Of a DNA stretch of 64,000 bases, positions 27,164 through 36,860 are shown one piece after another. The notes below the pieces were generated by a model that saw only the letters and a list, made by a program, of their open reading frames with translations, did no database searches and had not been told where the DNA came from. Every line of letters begins with the position of its first letter. Position 1 is the stretch's first letter. This DNA comes from Flavobacterium sp. 1 (GTDB taxonomy: Bacteria > Bacteroidota > Bacteroidia > Flavobacteriales > Flavobacteriaceae). The DNA is taken from the NCBI RefSeq assembly GCF_002797935.1, contig NZ_PGER01000001.1:682001-746000 (forward strand). Reading direction: 5' to 3'. A program made the translations under genes and the position numbers.

Positions 27164-27171
27164 TACATTTG
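27164..27171 (+). promoter_or_regulatory. Candidate -7 box for the LytS/LytTR pair
   Basis: TACATTTG matches TAnnTTTG and lies 38 bases before the kinase ATG. Confidence 0.55.
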
Positions 27172-27209
27172 CTTCATAAAAATGTATTATTCACTAAAAA
27201 ATCAAACTC

Positions 27210-28901
27210 ATGAAGAATTTCCTTTACTTATTATTGTTCGTTTCTTCACTAAGTATTGCTCAATCAAAAGAGATAATTGAGGATCCTGCAGCTAATGGCT
27301 ATTTTATTTTAAACAAAACATCTGTTCGATTTGAAAATAATTTCATCCTTAATAAATTTGTCTCGCCTAATCAAGGCAGAGGGATTTATAATAATTTATC
27401 ACTTTTTACTAATTTATCGCATAATGAATTTTATTTTACGGTATTTGGAGAAAAAATAAACCTTAAGATAGCTGATTTTAAGGGAAATATTATAGGGAAT
27501 ATATACATTGATACTCTCAAAGCGAATAAAGATTTATATAGAATTGAAAATCTTGAAGTTCAGGTTTTAAAAAATAATAAAATCGTAAAAAATTGGACTT
27601 CAGTTCAACAATCAATAAGTTATAGCGAAGATATTGTTTTTGATAGGAAAACATATTTTGAAAAAGGCTACCTTCCTTACACAGATTCACTAGTTAACGG
27701 AGATAAACTGGTAATTTTATTTAGAAAAAAAGGACAGGACAGTTTTTTAAAACTGAACCTTGAGAAGAAAGAAAGTGCCAGAAAACCTTTTATTATAAAT
27801 ACAATTTCGGAAGATTTTAAAAAACCGAAAAGTTTTGAAAATTTTATTCAGGAATCTATTGATAAGTTACATAAAGACAGATTTTTAGATAAATCTAATT
27901 TTTATGATTCCTGGCCTGAAGATTATGCTCCAAGAATTTTAGGAAATACAAACAGACATTTTAAAAACGAAAAGTTTTGTTTAGTTTTTAGAAAGCCAAA
28001 TGGTAAAAAAAGAACTTATGACAGCTTTGAATACCGTACCAGTATAAATTCAAAAACAGGTGAATGGATAAACTCGAATGGCATCATTTTCTTGGAATTG
28101 AAAGAATCTGGAGCCCAATATAAGCTTGAAGTTCGTTACAAAGACAATCCACAAGATGTTGCTGTCTATAAATTTGACACTGAACCCGATTGGTACCAAG
28201 CATTATGGTTTAAGATTGTTATTGGAATGCTTTCTCTCTTGATTTTTTCGGTCATTTATATTTTTTGGATCAGGAAAATAGAAGAAAGAAAACGATTGGA
28301 ACAAAAAGCCAAAATAAAAATGCTGTATGCCCAACTTAATCCACATTTTGTATTCAATGCTTTAGGTTCTATTCAAGGTTTGCTTAACGATAATCAGATA
28401 GAAAAAGCAAATCAATATTTGGTAGGTTTTGGTTCACTGCTTAGAAATACGCTTACTTCTAGTGAAAAAGAAACACAGAGTCTTGAAATAGAAATAAAAA
28501 GCATCAACAATTATATTGAGTTAGAACAGTTGCGAAATCTTTTTTCGTATCGTTTAACAATCGATGAGGAAATCAATGTTCATGAAGTACAAACGCTTCC
28601 TCTTTTGATGCAGCCTTTAATAGAAAATGCCATAAAACATGGTATTTCAAATAAAGAAAACATCGAAATAACGCTCACTATTTCAAAAAAAGGAGATGAT
28701 TTGATTTTTGAATTAGCCGATAACGGAAAAGGATTTGATACATTAGCGGAGCAGAAAGGTTTTGGTTTAAAACTAGTAAAAGATAGAATTACGTTATTTA
28801 ATCAATCGTCTAAAAAAATGAAAATTGATATGAAGATCCAAAGTAATTTATCAGGAACACAAATTACTGTTTATTATAAAAACTGGCTTAAAAATGATTA
28901 A
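27210..28901 (+). CDS. LytS-type sensor histidine kinase (PF06580-like)
   Basis: The 563-residue kinase has a signal peptide (residues 1-17), a long periplasmic region (about 18-330) without a recognised domain, one membrane helix at about 333-353, a short charged coiled coil (RKIEERKRLEQKAKIK), then the His_kinase domain with H379 in QLNPHFVFNALGSIQ and an ATPase domain with LMQPLIENAIKHG (N box) and ADNGKGFD (G box). The domain order is typical of Bacteroidota kinases paired with LytTR regulators. It overlaps its partner by 8 bases. The signal is unknown. Confidence 0.93.
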   Translation: MKNFLYLLLFVSSLSIAQSKEIIEDPAANGYFILNKTSVRFENNFILNKFVSPNQGRGIYNNLSLFTNLSHNEFYFTVFGEKINLKIADFKGNIIGNIYIDTLKANKDLYRIENLEVQVLKNNKIVKNWTSVQQSISYSEDIVFDRKTYFEKGYLPYTDSLVNGDKLVILFRKKGQDSFLKLNLEKKESARKPFIINTISEDFKKPKSFENFIQESIDKLHKDRFLDKSNFYDSWPEDYAPRILGNTNRHFKNEKFCLVFRKPNGKKRTYDSFEYRTSINSKTGEWINSNGIIFLELKESGAQYKLEVRYKDNPQDVAVYKFDTEPDWYQALWFKIVIGMLSLLIFSVIYIFWIRKIEERKRLEQKAKIKMLYAQLNPHFVFNALGSIQGLLNDNQIEKANQYLVGFGSLLRNTLTSSEKETQSLEIEIKSINNYIELEQLRNLFSYRLTIDEEINVHEVQTLPLLMQPLIENAIKHGISNKENIEITLTISKKGDDLIFELADNGKGFDTLAEQKGFGLKLVKDRITLFNQSSKKMKIDMKIQSNLSGTQITVYYKNWLKND

Positions 28902-29640
28902 AGGAATCATCATTGACGACGAACCGCACAACGTTACCAATCTGAAGCGATTGTTGGAAAAATATTGTCCGGAGGTGATGATTGTTGGTTCGTCGACAGA
29001 TGCTAACGAAGGGATGTCACTAATTAAAAACAGTCAGCCCGATTTGGTTTTTTTGGATATTCAAATGCCTGAAAAGGACGGTTTTCAGGTTTTGCAAGAA
29101 CTTAATTCGTATGATTTTGAAGTAATATTTGTGACCGCTTTTAGTCAATATGGAATTCAGGCTATTAAATTTTCTGCAATTGATTATCTTTTGAAACCTA
29201 TTGATATTGAAGAGTTAAAAAAAGCGGTTACTAAAACAAGCAACAGATTAAAACACAAAAATCAAAATCTGCAATTGCAAAATTTGCTTCATCACTTAAA
29301 AGAAAGTAATAATAGTTCCGATCATAGAATAGCCATTTCATCGCTCAAAGAAACCCGTTTTGTATATGTGAAAAATATTGTTCGTTGCGAAAGCGAAAAT
29401 AGCTATACATTATTTTTTACAGATGAAGGCGAAACTATTATTTCTACAGTGCCGCTTTATGAATATGATGAAATGTTGAGTGTCTATGGGTTTATTCGCT
29501 GTCATCAATCGCATTTGGTAAATAAAAAACATGTAAAAAGTTTGCTTAAAGAAGATGGATATACTTTGTTGCTTTATGATCAAATTAGAATTCCTGTTTC
29601 ACGTAATAAGAAAGATTTGGTTAAAAAATCGTTAGTTTGA
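28894..29640 (+). CDS. LytTR-family response regulator
   Basis: The 248-residue regulator has a receiver domain (phosphoacceptor D55 in LVFLDIQMPEKDG; acidic D8/D9; Lys in LLKPID) and a C-terminal LytTR DNA-binding domain (about 145-248: ISSLKETRFVYVKNIVRCESENSYT, GFIRCHQSHLVNKKHVKSL, RIPVSRNKKDLVK). It overlaps the kinase gene upstream and is followed by a hairpin terminator, so the pair forms a two-gene operon. Confidence 0.95.
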   Translation: MIKGIIIDDEPHNVTNLKRLLEKYCPEVMIVGSSTDANEGMSLIKNSQPDLVFLDIQMPEKDGFQVLQELNSYDFEVIFVTAFSQYGIQAIKFSAIDYLLKPIDIEELKKAVTKTSNRLKHKNQNLQLQNLLHHLKESNNSSDHRIAISSLKETRFVYVKNIVRCESENSYTLFFTDEGETIISTVPLYEYDEMLSVYGFIRCHQSHLVNKKHVKSLLKEDGYTLLLYDQIRIPVSRNKKDLVKKSLV

Positions 29641-29724
29641 TTTTAAAGAATTCCGATCTAAAATTCGGGTTTGTAATTATTGAAGTTACCAATATCGAAT
29701 GTATATATTTAAAAGAAACAAATG

Positions 29725-29752
29725 ACCGAAGCCGATAAGCTTCGGTTTTTTT
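29725..29752 (+). terminator. Terminator after the LytS/LytTR operon
   Basis: ACCGAAGC (29725-29732) pairs with GCTTCGGT (29739-29746), followed by seven T. Confidence 0.88.
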
Positions 29753-29915
29753 GTGCCGTTATATTTTTTTAAAATAGAATAATAATATTTAAATAATCTG
29801 ATTTTTTAAAATTAATTAAGCTGTAATATTCTGTATGTCAGAAAAATGAGTAATTTTAATGTACTGTTTATGACAGTATTTTATTAGCCAAATAAAAACT
29901 TAAAAATAGAAACAC

Positions 29916-30374
29916 ATGGAAACTTCACACATTTACCCAGGAGCATATACATTGAATGCCTATATAGCAATCAAAGGCTGCGATGAAGCTATAGAATTTT
30001 ACAAAAAAGCATTTGGAGCAACAGAAAGAGGCAGATTATTGATGCCTGATGGAAAAATAGGTCACGCAGAAATTGTAATCGAAGGATCATTACTGATGAT
30101 GTCTGAAGAAAACAGTGATTGGGGAAATGTAAGTCCTCAAACCATTGGTGGCAATCCTTTAACTTTTGGATTATATGTTAGAGATGTGGATGCCGTATTT
30201 CAGAAGGCAATTGATGCAGGAGCAACAGTTTTGATGCCCCTCAAAGATGAATTTTATGGAGACCGTACAGGACAGGTGCTGGATCCTTTTGGCTATAAAT
30301 GGATGATAGCTACTCACAAGGAAGATGTCAGTTTTGAAGAAATGCAAAAGAGGTTTGACAAAATGTGTGAATAA
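29916..30374 (+). CDS. VOC family (glyoxalase/bleomycin-resistance fold, PhnB-like) protein
   Basis: The 152-residue protein is a PhnB-like member of the vicinal oxygen chelate fold: two beta-alpha-beta-beta-beta units, seen as NAYIAIKGCDEAIEFYKKAFGATERGRL and LTFGLYVRDVDAVFQKAIDAGATV, with DRTGQVLDPFGYKWMIATH near the end. PhnB-like proteins often lack enzymatic activity or bind small molecules. Its role is not known. It has about 275 bases of non-coding DNA upstream. Confidence 0.88.
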   Translation: METSHIYPGAYTLNAYIAIKGCDEAIEFYKKAFGATERGRLLMPDGKIGHAEIVIEGSLLMMSEENSDWGNVSPQTIGGNPLTFGLYVRDVDAVFQKAIDAGATVLMPLKDEFYGDRTGQVLDPFGYKWMIATHKEDVSFEEMQKRFDKMCE

Positions 30375-30542
30375 AGTGCGATTGATTATTAATTGAATTA
30401 ATCTTCTGAAAATGAACTAAAAAGAAAGAATTTTTGTATGTTCATAAAGTTAATTATTACTATATATACAGCTTTAAATGGTAACTTTACTAAGAGTAAT
30501 ATGACATAGATTTATCGTTTAAGTAACTTAAAAATAGATATC

Positions 30543-31028
30543 ATGAAATCACAAATTGCAGTTTACGATACTCACGACAAAGCCGTCAATGCTATAAAAC
30601 GATTGAATCAGGAGCATTTTGCTATGGATCATGTTTCACTGTTAGGCAAAGCAGAAGTAGTGGAAGACCACATTCAAATTAAATCACTAGATACTATAAG
30701 CAAAACGCCTGCAATTGTTGGAATGAGTGCAGGAACATTAGTAGGATTGCTTAGCGGTATAGGTGTTTTTGCTATTCCTGGTTTTGGCTTTTTGTATGGA
30801 GCAGGTGCCCTTGTAGGGATTATCGGGGGGCTTGATATAGGTTTAGTTGCGGGTGGCTTAGTTTCACTTTTAGCTTTTACCGGGTTAAGAGAAGAAGAAA
30901 TGGTTAAATGCCAAGAACATGTAAAAGAAGGTAAATTTGTTGTAATTGTAAAAGGGGCCATTGATGAAATTGAAAGAGCAAAACACATTTTGCATAACGA
31001 AGGAAATCATTTGGAACTTATTAGTTAG
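30543..31028 (+). CDS. General-stress-protein-17M-like protein with hydrophobic glycine-rich centre
   Basis: The 161-residue product begins with an AVYDTHDKAVNAIKRLNQEHFAMDHVSLLGK segment like the GSP17M/YflT stress domain. A glycine-rich hydrophobic middle follows (about 60-115, two likely membrane helices or a membrane-embedded patch), then a short C-terminal domain (KCQEHVKEGKFVVIVKGAIDE). Similar small proteins are induced by stress in other bacteria, but the function is not established. A short hairpin terminator follows. Confidence 0.75.
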   Translation: MKSQIAVYDTHDKAVNAIKRLNQEHFAMDHVSLLGKAEVVEDHIQIKSLDTISKTPAIVGMSAGTLVGLLSGIGVFAIPGFGFLYGAGALVGIIGGLDIGLVAGGLVSLLAFTGLREEEMVKCQEHVKEGKFVVIVKGAIDEIERAKHILHNEGNHLELIS

Positions 31029-31059
31029 GACATTCTTGCAAGTCCATATTTGTGATGGC

Positions 31060-31081
31060 TACCAGCTATCTGGTATTTTTT
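31060..31081 (+). terminator. Short terminator after the stress-protein gene
   Basis: TACCAG (31060-31065), loop CTAT, CTGGTA (31070-31075), then six T. Confidence 0.7.
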
Positions 31082-31095
31082 GTGCTTTTAAAGCA

Positions 31096-31665
31096 TTACT
31101 TCACTATAATATCGTGTTTATAAAGCAACCCTTTTAAGCCCTCTAATGAAAAGATAGCGTGCTTCAATTTGGTGGTTTTCGGGTCAATAGTGTAATTGTA
31201 ACTGGTCTTAAAGTTAGCTTTGCTGGCAATTGCTTTAGCAAATTCGGCGCGGTATAAATCACAATTTTCAAAAAGGACTTCGGTCAAATCGCTGGCCATA
31301 AAATCTACGGCAATCAAACTGCAGTTAATAAAAGGCGTTCCCTTTATTTTTAAGGTATAAAATTTAGAAAAATCCAATATGCAATCGTAAAAACGCACTT
31401 CAAAAATGAGTTTGCTGCACATTGCAAAATTTACTTCCTTGATTTTGCAACGATTGAATACTACGGTTCTCAAACCAACATGATTGATTTTGGCTTCATT
31501 AAAAATACAGTCATTAAAAACGCAGTCGATAAACGTAACATCCATAAAGTTACAGGCTGAAAACGTGCAATGATTAAAAGTACAGCGTTCAAATTCTTTG
31601 AAGCTGACTTCATTCACATCATAAGTACGGCTGTTATATTCTAAATCGAAAAAATATTCCGGCAT
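31096..31665 (-). CDS. Pentapeptide repeat protein (Qnr-like fold)
   Basis: The 189-residue protein is built of A(D/N)LXX-type pentapeptide repeats with Phe or Leu at the centre (FERCTFNHCTFSACNFMDVTF, FIDCVFNDCIFNEA), predicted to form a right-handed quadrilateral beta-helix. The C-terminus (YTIDPKTTKLKHAIFSLEGLKGLL) matches the dimerisation tail common to Qnr/McbG-like members. Some relatives protect DNA gyrase by imitating DNA; whether this one does is unknown. It is cysteine-rich, with Cys recurring in the repeats. Confidence 0.9.
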   Translation of the reverse strand: MPEYFFDLEYNSRTYDVNEVSFKEFERCTFNHCTFSACNFMDVTFIDCVFNDCIFNEAKINHVGLRTVVFNRCKIKEVNFAMCSKLIFEVRFYDCILDFSKFYTLKIKGTPFINCSLIAVDFMASDLTEVLFENCDLYRAEFAKAIASKANFKTSYNYTIDPKTTKLKHAIFSLEGLKGLLYKHDIIVK

Positions 31666-31769
31666 GAAATAATTTAAGTTATATATTCATTTCGCAAAGA
31701 AACGATTTCTATTACTTAAAAATAGCACCGATATTAATATATTTATTGACTAAAATGCAAGAATTTCGC

Positions 31770-31803
31770 TTGACATCCTATTGTTTTACGTACTGTAATT
31801 TTG
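31770..31803 (+). promoter_or_regulatory. Candidate promoter with TTGACA and TAATTTTG boxes
   Basis: TTGACA at 31770-31775 and TAATTTTG at 31796-31803 are separated so that TTG and TA lie 23 bases apart, at the upper end of the flavobacterial spacing. If used, it gives about 180 bases of leader before the ATG at 31988. Confidence 0.55.
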
Positions 31804-31972
31804 TAAAATTGATGATTAAAAACAATATTTGTAAATTTTTAACTACTAAAATAATGAGGAATAGTGTTAATTAAATATAAAGTATTGTAAAATATGAGTG
31901 AAAGAAAACGATTTCGCTGGCTTTTTTGAATTACAGTGTTTAAAAAATAGTTTTTTTATTTTAATCTTTTAT

Positions 31973-31980
31973 TACTTTTG
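31973..31980 (+). promoter_or_regulatory. -7-like box directly before the small secreted protein
   Basis: TACTTTTG matches TAnnTTTG and ends 7 bases before the ATG at 31988, which would give a nearly leaderless transcript. A second ATG at 32012 would leave a normal leader. Confidence 0.35.
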
Positions 31981-31987
31981 GGGCATT

Positions 31988-32371
31988 ATGAGAGGAGTTA
32001 CTTTATATTTTATGTATTTGTTTTTTCTGCTGTTAGGCGGAGGGCAATATTTGCATGCAGAAATAGCTCCTAAAATGATTGTAGCTGAATCGCCTTCTTT
32101 TGATTTAGTAAAAAAACACCACGTAAAAGTAAAAAAAGCGGAATCAGGCAATGTTTTAATTGAGGAAGCTGATACCGATTTGGATGAAGAGCTGCATAAC
32201 GGCAATTTAAATAAAGCATTAGCCGTTAATAAAAATGTATTAGCAAATTGGTATTTGACATACTCAAGTCATTTACATTACAAGGATAACTCCAAAAAGC
32301 TTAATTTTTTTGCGCCATATTATGGCCATGACAATCCTATTTATCTTGAAATAGGAGTTCTAAGAATTTGA
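31988..32371 (+). CDS. Small exported protein of unknown function
   Basis: From the ATG at 31988 the product has 127 residues: a signal peptide (MRGVTLYFMYLFFLLLGGG, cleavage near QYLHA) and an acidic, low-complexity middle (SGNVLIEEADTDLDEELHNGN) leading to a C-terminus with FFAPYYGHDNPIYLEIGVLRI. The frame is open back to 31898, but the extra 30 residues would bury the signal peptide, so I prefer the shorter form. I do not recognise the family. It lies alone between the pentapeptide-repeat gene and the efflux operon. Confidence 0.65.
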   Translation: MRGVTLYFMYLFFLLLGGGQYLHAEIAPKMIVAESPSFDLVKKHHVKVKKAESGNVLIEEADTDLDEELHNGNLNKALAVNKNVLANWYLTYSSHLHYKDNSKKLNFFAPYYGHDNPIYLEIGVLRI

Positions 32372-32563
32372 TTCAATTTCACATCAATTACTAAAGGTGT
32401 GATTTATGAAGTCCAATGTTTATAATCTTGTATAATGTTGGTTTATTAAGTTTTTTTCATTCTGGACAGCTTAGTCTCGCCTTGGTAACTGATGATCATT
32501 TCTTGATCTGAGGAATTTCTGTATTCCCAAAATTTCCATTCGCTTAATTACCAATTTTATACT

Positions 32564-33646
32564 ATGAAGAGAATTATCGTTTTCACGGGCTTAATTGCCG
32601 TGTTGTCCCTTGCTAGCTGTACTAGCAAGAAAGAAGAGAAAGAAGAAGTCGAAACATTTGCAGTTACTAATCCTGTAAAGATTGATACTTCGTTTACCAA
32701 GCAGTATGTTGCACAAATTAAGTCTTTCCGCAATATTGAGATTCGTGCTCAGGAAAAAGGATTTCTGCAGAATATTTATGTTGATGAAGGCCAGTTTGTA
32801 AAAGCAGGTCAGGTATTGTTCCGAATTATGCCAAAAGTCTATGAAGCTGAATTATTGGGAGCTCAGGCAGAAGAAAAAGCTGCCGAAATTGAGCTAAAAA
32901 ATGCTAAAACATTAGCAGACAAAAATATAGTTTCAAAAAATGAGCAGGCAGTTGCTCAAGCTAAATTAGATCAGGCAAAAGCCGAAGTTGCTCTTGCAAA
33001 AGTTCATTTGTCATTTACCGAAATCAGAGCTCCGTTTGATGGAACTATTGACAGAATCCCAAAGAAACTAGGAAGCCTTATCGATGAAGGGGAGCTGCTT
33101 ACCAGTCTTTCTGATAACAGCCAGATGTTTGCTTATTTCAATGTTTCTGAACCTGAATATTTGGATTATGAAACCAATGTCAAAGGCAGGGCTGGAACTA
33201 AAGTAGGACTGCTTTTGGCTAACAGCACCACTTTTAAAGAAAAAGGAAATGTTGAAGTTATCGAAAGTGAATTTGATAATGAAACTGGAAATATTGCCTT
33301 TAGAGCACGATTCCCTAATCCAGGTAAATTACTGAAACATGGAGAAACCGGAAAAGTATTGATGGATGCCCCGCTTCATAATGTTATTGTGATTCCGCAA
33401 AAAGCTACTTATGAAATTCAAGATAAAAAATATGTTTTTGTTGTGGATAAAAATGATGTAGTAAGCTCTAAAGAAATTATAATCAAAGGAGAAATTCCAG
33501 ATTTGTATATGATTGAAAGCGGGATTACTGTAAACGACAAAATCTTATTGGAAGGTGTTCAGAAGGTTAAAGACAATGATAAAATCCACTATAAATACGA
33601 AGCCCCTCAAGAAGTTATTACTCATTTGCGGTTAAAAGCAGAATAG
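32564..33646 (+). CDS. RND efflux periplasmic adaptor (membrane fusion) lipoprotein
   Basis: This AcrA/MexE-like adaptor of 360 residues links inner-membrane pump and outer-membrane channel. Seen: a lipoprotein signal with lipobox LASC (Cys19), the split lipoyl motif (RAQEKGFLQNIYVDEGQFVKAG and IRAPFDGTIDRIPKKLGSLI), the helical hairpin between them (about 95-145) and the beta-barrel/membrane-proximal part (DAPLHNVIVIPQKATYEI, KYVFVVD). It is the first of three efflux genes. No regulator gene is adjacent. Confidence 0.95.
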   Translation: MKRIIVFTGLIAVLSLASCTSKKEEKEEVETFAVTNPVKIDTSFTKQYVAQIKSFRNIEIRAQEKGFLQNIYVDEGQFVKAGQVLFRIMPKVYEAELLGAQAEEKAAEIELKNAKTLADKNIVSKNEQAVAQAKLDQAKAEVALAKVHLSFTEIRAPFDGTIDRIPKKLGSLIDEGELLTSLSDNSQMFAYFNVSEPEYLDYETNVKGRAGTKVGLLLANSTTFKEKGNVEVIESEFDNETGNIAFRARFPNPGKLLKHGETGKVLMDAPLHNVIVIPQKATYEIQDKKYVFVVDKNDVVSSKEIIIKGEIPDLYMIESGITVNDKILLEGVQKVKDNDKIHYKYEAPQEVITHLRLKAE

Positions 33647-33689
33647 AGTTAGTTTCCAGTTTGGTTTAATCATAAAAAAATAGAAACAA

Positions 33690-36600
33690 ATGTTTGATAA
33701 ATTTATCCAAAGACCTGTTATGTCGATAGTAATATCGCTTATAATTGTCTTTTTAGGGGTGTTGTCGGTGATGAATCTGCCAATCACCCAATTTCCGTCC
33801 ATATCACCGCCAATGGTGAATATTACTGCCGATTATCCTGGTTCTAACGGGGAATTGATGATCAAATCTGTTGTTATTCCTTTGGAAAGAGCTTTGAATG
33901 GAGTTCCGGGAATGAAATACATGACCTCCGATGCAGGAAATGATGGTGAGGCAAGTATTCAGGTTGTGTTTAACTTGGGTACAGATCCAAACCAAGCCGC
34001 TATTAACGTTCAAAACCGTGTGGCTTCGGTGACGAATAAATTACCGCCATTAGTAGTAAGAGAGGGTGTCAAAATTACCCGTGAGGTTCCTAGTATGCTG
34101 ATGTACGTGAACCTTTTTAGTACCGATAAAAATACCGACCAAAAGTTTTTATACAATTATGCCGATATCAATGTATTGTCAGAATTAAAAAGGGTAAATG
34201 GTATTGGTTCTGGAGATATTTTAGGAACACGTGAATATGCGATGCGTATTTGGCTGAAACCAGATCGTATGTTAGCTTATAAAATTTCTGCAGATGAGGT
34301 AATGGAAGCTTTATCCAGTCAAAGTTTGGAAGCTTCGCCAGGAAAAACCGGAGAAGCCTCTGGAAAACGTTCTCAAGCATTCGAGTACGTATTGAAATAT
34401 TCGGGAAGGTTTACCACCAAAGAGCAGTATGGTAATATAATATTGAAATCCAATCCAAATGGAGAAATTCTGCGTCTGAAGGATGTTGCCAATATAGAAT
34501 TTGGCAGTTCGATGTATGATATTTATTCGAATTTGAATGGGAGACCATCTGCAGCAATCGTTCTAAAACAATCTTTTGGAAGTAATGCAAATCAAGTTAT
34601 TGAAGATTTAAAAGCCAAATTAGAAACCATCAAGAAAAAATTCCCAAAAGGAATGGATTATGAAATTTCGTATGACGTTTCTAAATTCTTGGATGCTTCT
34701 ATCGAAAAAGTAATCCATACTTTGATTGAAGCTTTTATTTTGGTAGGATTGGTTGTATTCCTTTTCTTGGGCGATTGGCGTTCTACAGTTATCCCCGCCA
34801 TTGCTGTACCAGTTTCATTAATTGGAACTTTTGCGTTCATGCAGTTTTTCGATATTTCGCTAAACTTAATTACGTTGTTTGCATTGGTTTTGGCTATCGG
34901 AATCGTAGTAGATGACGCCATTGTGGTTATCGAAGCCGTCCATGCTAAGATGGAGGAAGAACATCTTTCGGCTTTAAAAGCGACTAAAAAAGCAATGCAT
35001 GAGATTTCGGGTGCTATTATTGCTATTACATTCCTGATGGTAGCTGTATTTATTCCTGTTACCTTTATGTCTGGTCCAGTTGGGATGTTTTATAGACAGT
35101 TCTCCATTACAATGGTAACTGCAATTATACTTTCGGGAGTTGTGGCATTGACATTAACGCCGGCACTTTGTGCAATGATGCTGACTAATAATCATGGAGT
35201 GCCTAAAAAGAAAACACCTATAAATAAATTTGTAGATGGTTTTAATAACATGTTTAACCTTACGCAGACTAAATACCAGCATCTTCTTGGAAAAATTGTA
35301 AACAGAAGAGCAGTTACTATTATTGTGCTTTTAGGATTTTGTGCAGGAACTTGGTTTATAAGCAGTACTGTTCCTTCTGGATTTATACCAAATGAGGATC
35401 AAGGGATGTTTTATGCTATTATTCAAACGCCTCCAGGTTCATCATTAGAAAGAACAAATGATATTTCGGTGAAACTGCAAAAAATTGCCGAAACTGTAGA
35501 AGGAGTAAAATCCGTTTCTTCATTGGCAGGTTATGAAATTTTGACCGAAGGTACAGGATCTAATTCAGGAACTTGTTTGATAAATCTTAAAGATTGGAGC
35601 GATAGAAAGCAATCTGTTCAAGAGATTATGACAGAACTGGAAGAAAAGTCAAAAGATATTCCAGGTGCAAATATCGAATTTTTCCAACCGCCAGCGGTAC
35701 CGGGATATGGAGCTGCAGGAGGATTTGAGCTTCGTTTATTAGACAAAACGGGTTCAGGCGATTACAAAAAGATGGAAAAAATTAACAGTGATTTTGTAAA
35801 AGAACTCAATAAACGTCCTGAATTATCGAATGTATTCAGTTTCTATAGCGCCAGTTTTCCTCAGTATATGATGAAAGTGGATAATGACTTGGCACAGCAA
35901 AAAGGAGTATCTATTGAAAATGCCATGAATACTTTGTCTACGTTAGTGGGAAGTAACTACGAAATCAGTTTTATTAAATACGGAATTAATTACAAGGTAA
36001 TTGTACAGGCATCTCCAGAATATCGTGCCAAACCAGACGACATCTTGAAGCTCTACGTGAAAAATAGCCGAGATGAAATGGTGCCTTTTTCTGCTTTTAT
36101 GAAATTAGAAAAAGTATATGGACTTTCGGAAATTACCAGACATAACATGTATACTTCTACAGAGATTAGCGGTGCAGCTGCTCCAGGATACAGCAGTGGA
36201 ACAGCTATTAAAGTTATTCAGGAAGTTGCTGCCGAAAAATTGCCGAGAGGATATGATATTGACTGGGCAGGTATTTCTGCTGATGAGGTTGCGCAAGGAA
36301 ATCAGGCCATTTGGGTTTTCCTTATCTGTTTAGGATTCGTTTACTTGGTTTTAGCCGCTCAATACGAAAGTTTTATATTGCCTTTGTCAGTAATTTTATC
36401 ATTGCCGGCAGGTATATTTGGTGCTTTCCTTTTACTGAAATTTACAGGTTTGGAGAACAACATCTATGCTCAGGTTGCGATGGTAATGCTTATTGGTTTA
36501 TTAGGTAAAAATGCCGTATTGATTGTAGAGTTTGCGATTCAGAGGCATGCTGCAGGCCGAACAGTTTTAGAAGCTGCAATGGAAGGAGCAAAAGCAAGGT

Positions 36601-36860
36601 TCCGTCCTATTTTGATGACTTCGTTTGCTTTTATTGCCGGTCTACTTCCGTTAGCGTTTGCAACAGGACCAGGTAAAATTGGCAACAGAACTATTGGTAC
36701 TGCTGCAGCAGGAGGAATGCTTATAGGAACAATATGCGGTGTATTTATAATTCCCGGACTGTATTATATTTTCGGTAAAATAGCGGAAAGATTCACCTAT
36801 GTTAAAAATCAAAAAGAAAATCCATTAACCGAAGAATTTGATGATAATCATGCAATATAA
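33690..36860 (+). CDS. RND (HAE1-family) efflux pump inner-membrane transporter
   Basis: The 1056-residue proton-driven transporter belongs with AcrB/MexF. Seen: the N-terminal FIQRPVMSIVISLIIVFLGVLSV, PNQAAINVQNRV, the proton-relay aspartates D408/D409 in IGIVVDDAIVVIEAVH within helix 4, PALCAMML, the second-half start NRRAVTIIVLLGFC, and LGLLGKNAVLIVEF-like helix 10 sequence (GLLGKNAVLIVEFAI). The length and twelve expected membrane helices with two large periplasmic loops are complete. It lies 43 bases after the adaptor. The drug spectrum cannot be predicted. Confidence 0.96.
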   Translation: MFDKFIQRPVMSIVISLIIVFLGVLSVMNLPITQFPSISPPMVNITADYPGSNGELMIKSVVIPLERALNGVPGMKYMTSDAGNDGEASIQVVFNLGTDPNQAAINVQNRVASVTNKLPPLVVREGVKITREVPSMLMYVNLFSTDKNTDQKFLYNYADINVLSELKRVNGIGSGDILGTREYAMRIWLKPDRMLAYKISADEVMEALSSQSLEASPGKTGEASGKRSQAFEYVLKYSGRFTTKEQYGNIILKSNPNGEILRLKDVANIEFGSSMYDIYSNLNGRPSAAIVLKQSFGSNANQVIEDLKAKLETIKKKFPKGMDYEISYDVSKFLDASIEKVIHTLIEAFILVGLVVFLFLGDWRSTVIPAIAVPVSLIGTFAFMQFFDISLNLITLFALVLAIGIVVDDAIVVIEAVHAKMEEEHLSALKATKKAMHEISGAIIAITFLMVAVFIPVTFMSGPVGMFYRQFSITMVTAIILSGVVALTLTPALCAMMLTNNHGVPKKKTPINKFVDGFNNMFNLTQTKYQHLLGKIVNRRAVTIIVLLGFCAGTWFISSTVPSGFIPNEDQGMFYAIIQTPPGSSLERTNDISVKLQKIAETVEGVKSVSSLAGYEILTEGTGSNSGTCLINLKDWSDRKQSVQEIMTELEEKSKDIPGANIEFFQPPAVPGYGAAGGFELRLLDKTGSGDYKKMEKINSDFVKELNKRPELSNVFSFYSASFPQYMMKVDNDLAQQKGVSIENAMNTLSTLVGSNYEISFIKYGINYKVIVQASPEYRAKPDDILKLYVKNSRDEMVPFSAFMKLEKVYGLSEITRHNMYTSTEISGAAAPGYSSGTAIKVIQEVAAEKLPRGYDIDWAGISADEVAQGNQAIWVFLICLGFVYLVLAAQYESFILPLSVILSLPAGIFGAFLLLKFTGLENNIYAQVAMVMLIGLLGKNAVLIVEFAIQRHAAGRTVLEAAMEGAKARFRPILMTSFAFIAGLLPLAFATGPGKIGNRTIGTAAAGGMLIGTICGVFIIPGLYYIFGKIAERFTYVKNQKENPLTEEFDDNHAI

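Larger units (their letters stand above)
31666..31987. other. 322-base intergenic region with a promoter but no clear gene
   Basis: AT-rich DNA between the divergent pentapeptide-repeat gene and a small secreted-protein gene. It holds a good plus-strand promoter candidate (31770-31803) and a second -7-like box (31973-31980). An 11-codon reading frame begins at 31894 (MSERKRFRWLF), which I do not call as a gene. Nothing else stands out. Confidence 0.6.

Noticed and set aside
29862..29878. Small inverted repeat TACTG...CAGTA before the VOC gene as an operator
   Set aside because: Only 5 paired bases in AT-rich DNA; chance is a sufficient explanation.
30674..30988. Minus-strand open frame of 104 codons opposite the stress-protein gene
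   Set aside because: Lies wholly opposite a recognisable gene and has shadow composition (Pro, Ser, Lys).
31894..31929. An 11-codon reading frame (MSERKRFRWLF) in the leader before 31988
   Set aside because: Too short to separate from chance, with no attenuator hairpin after it.
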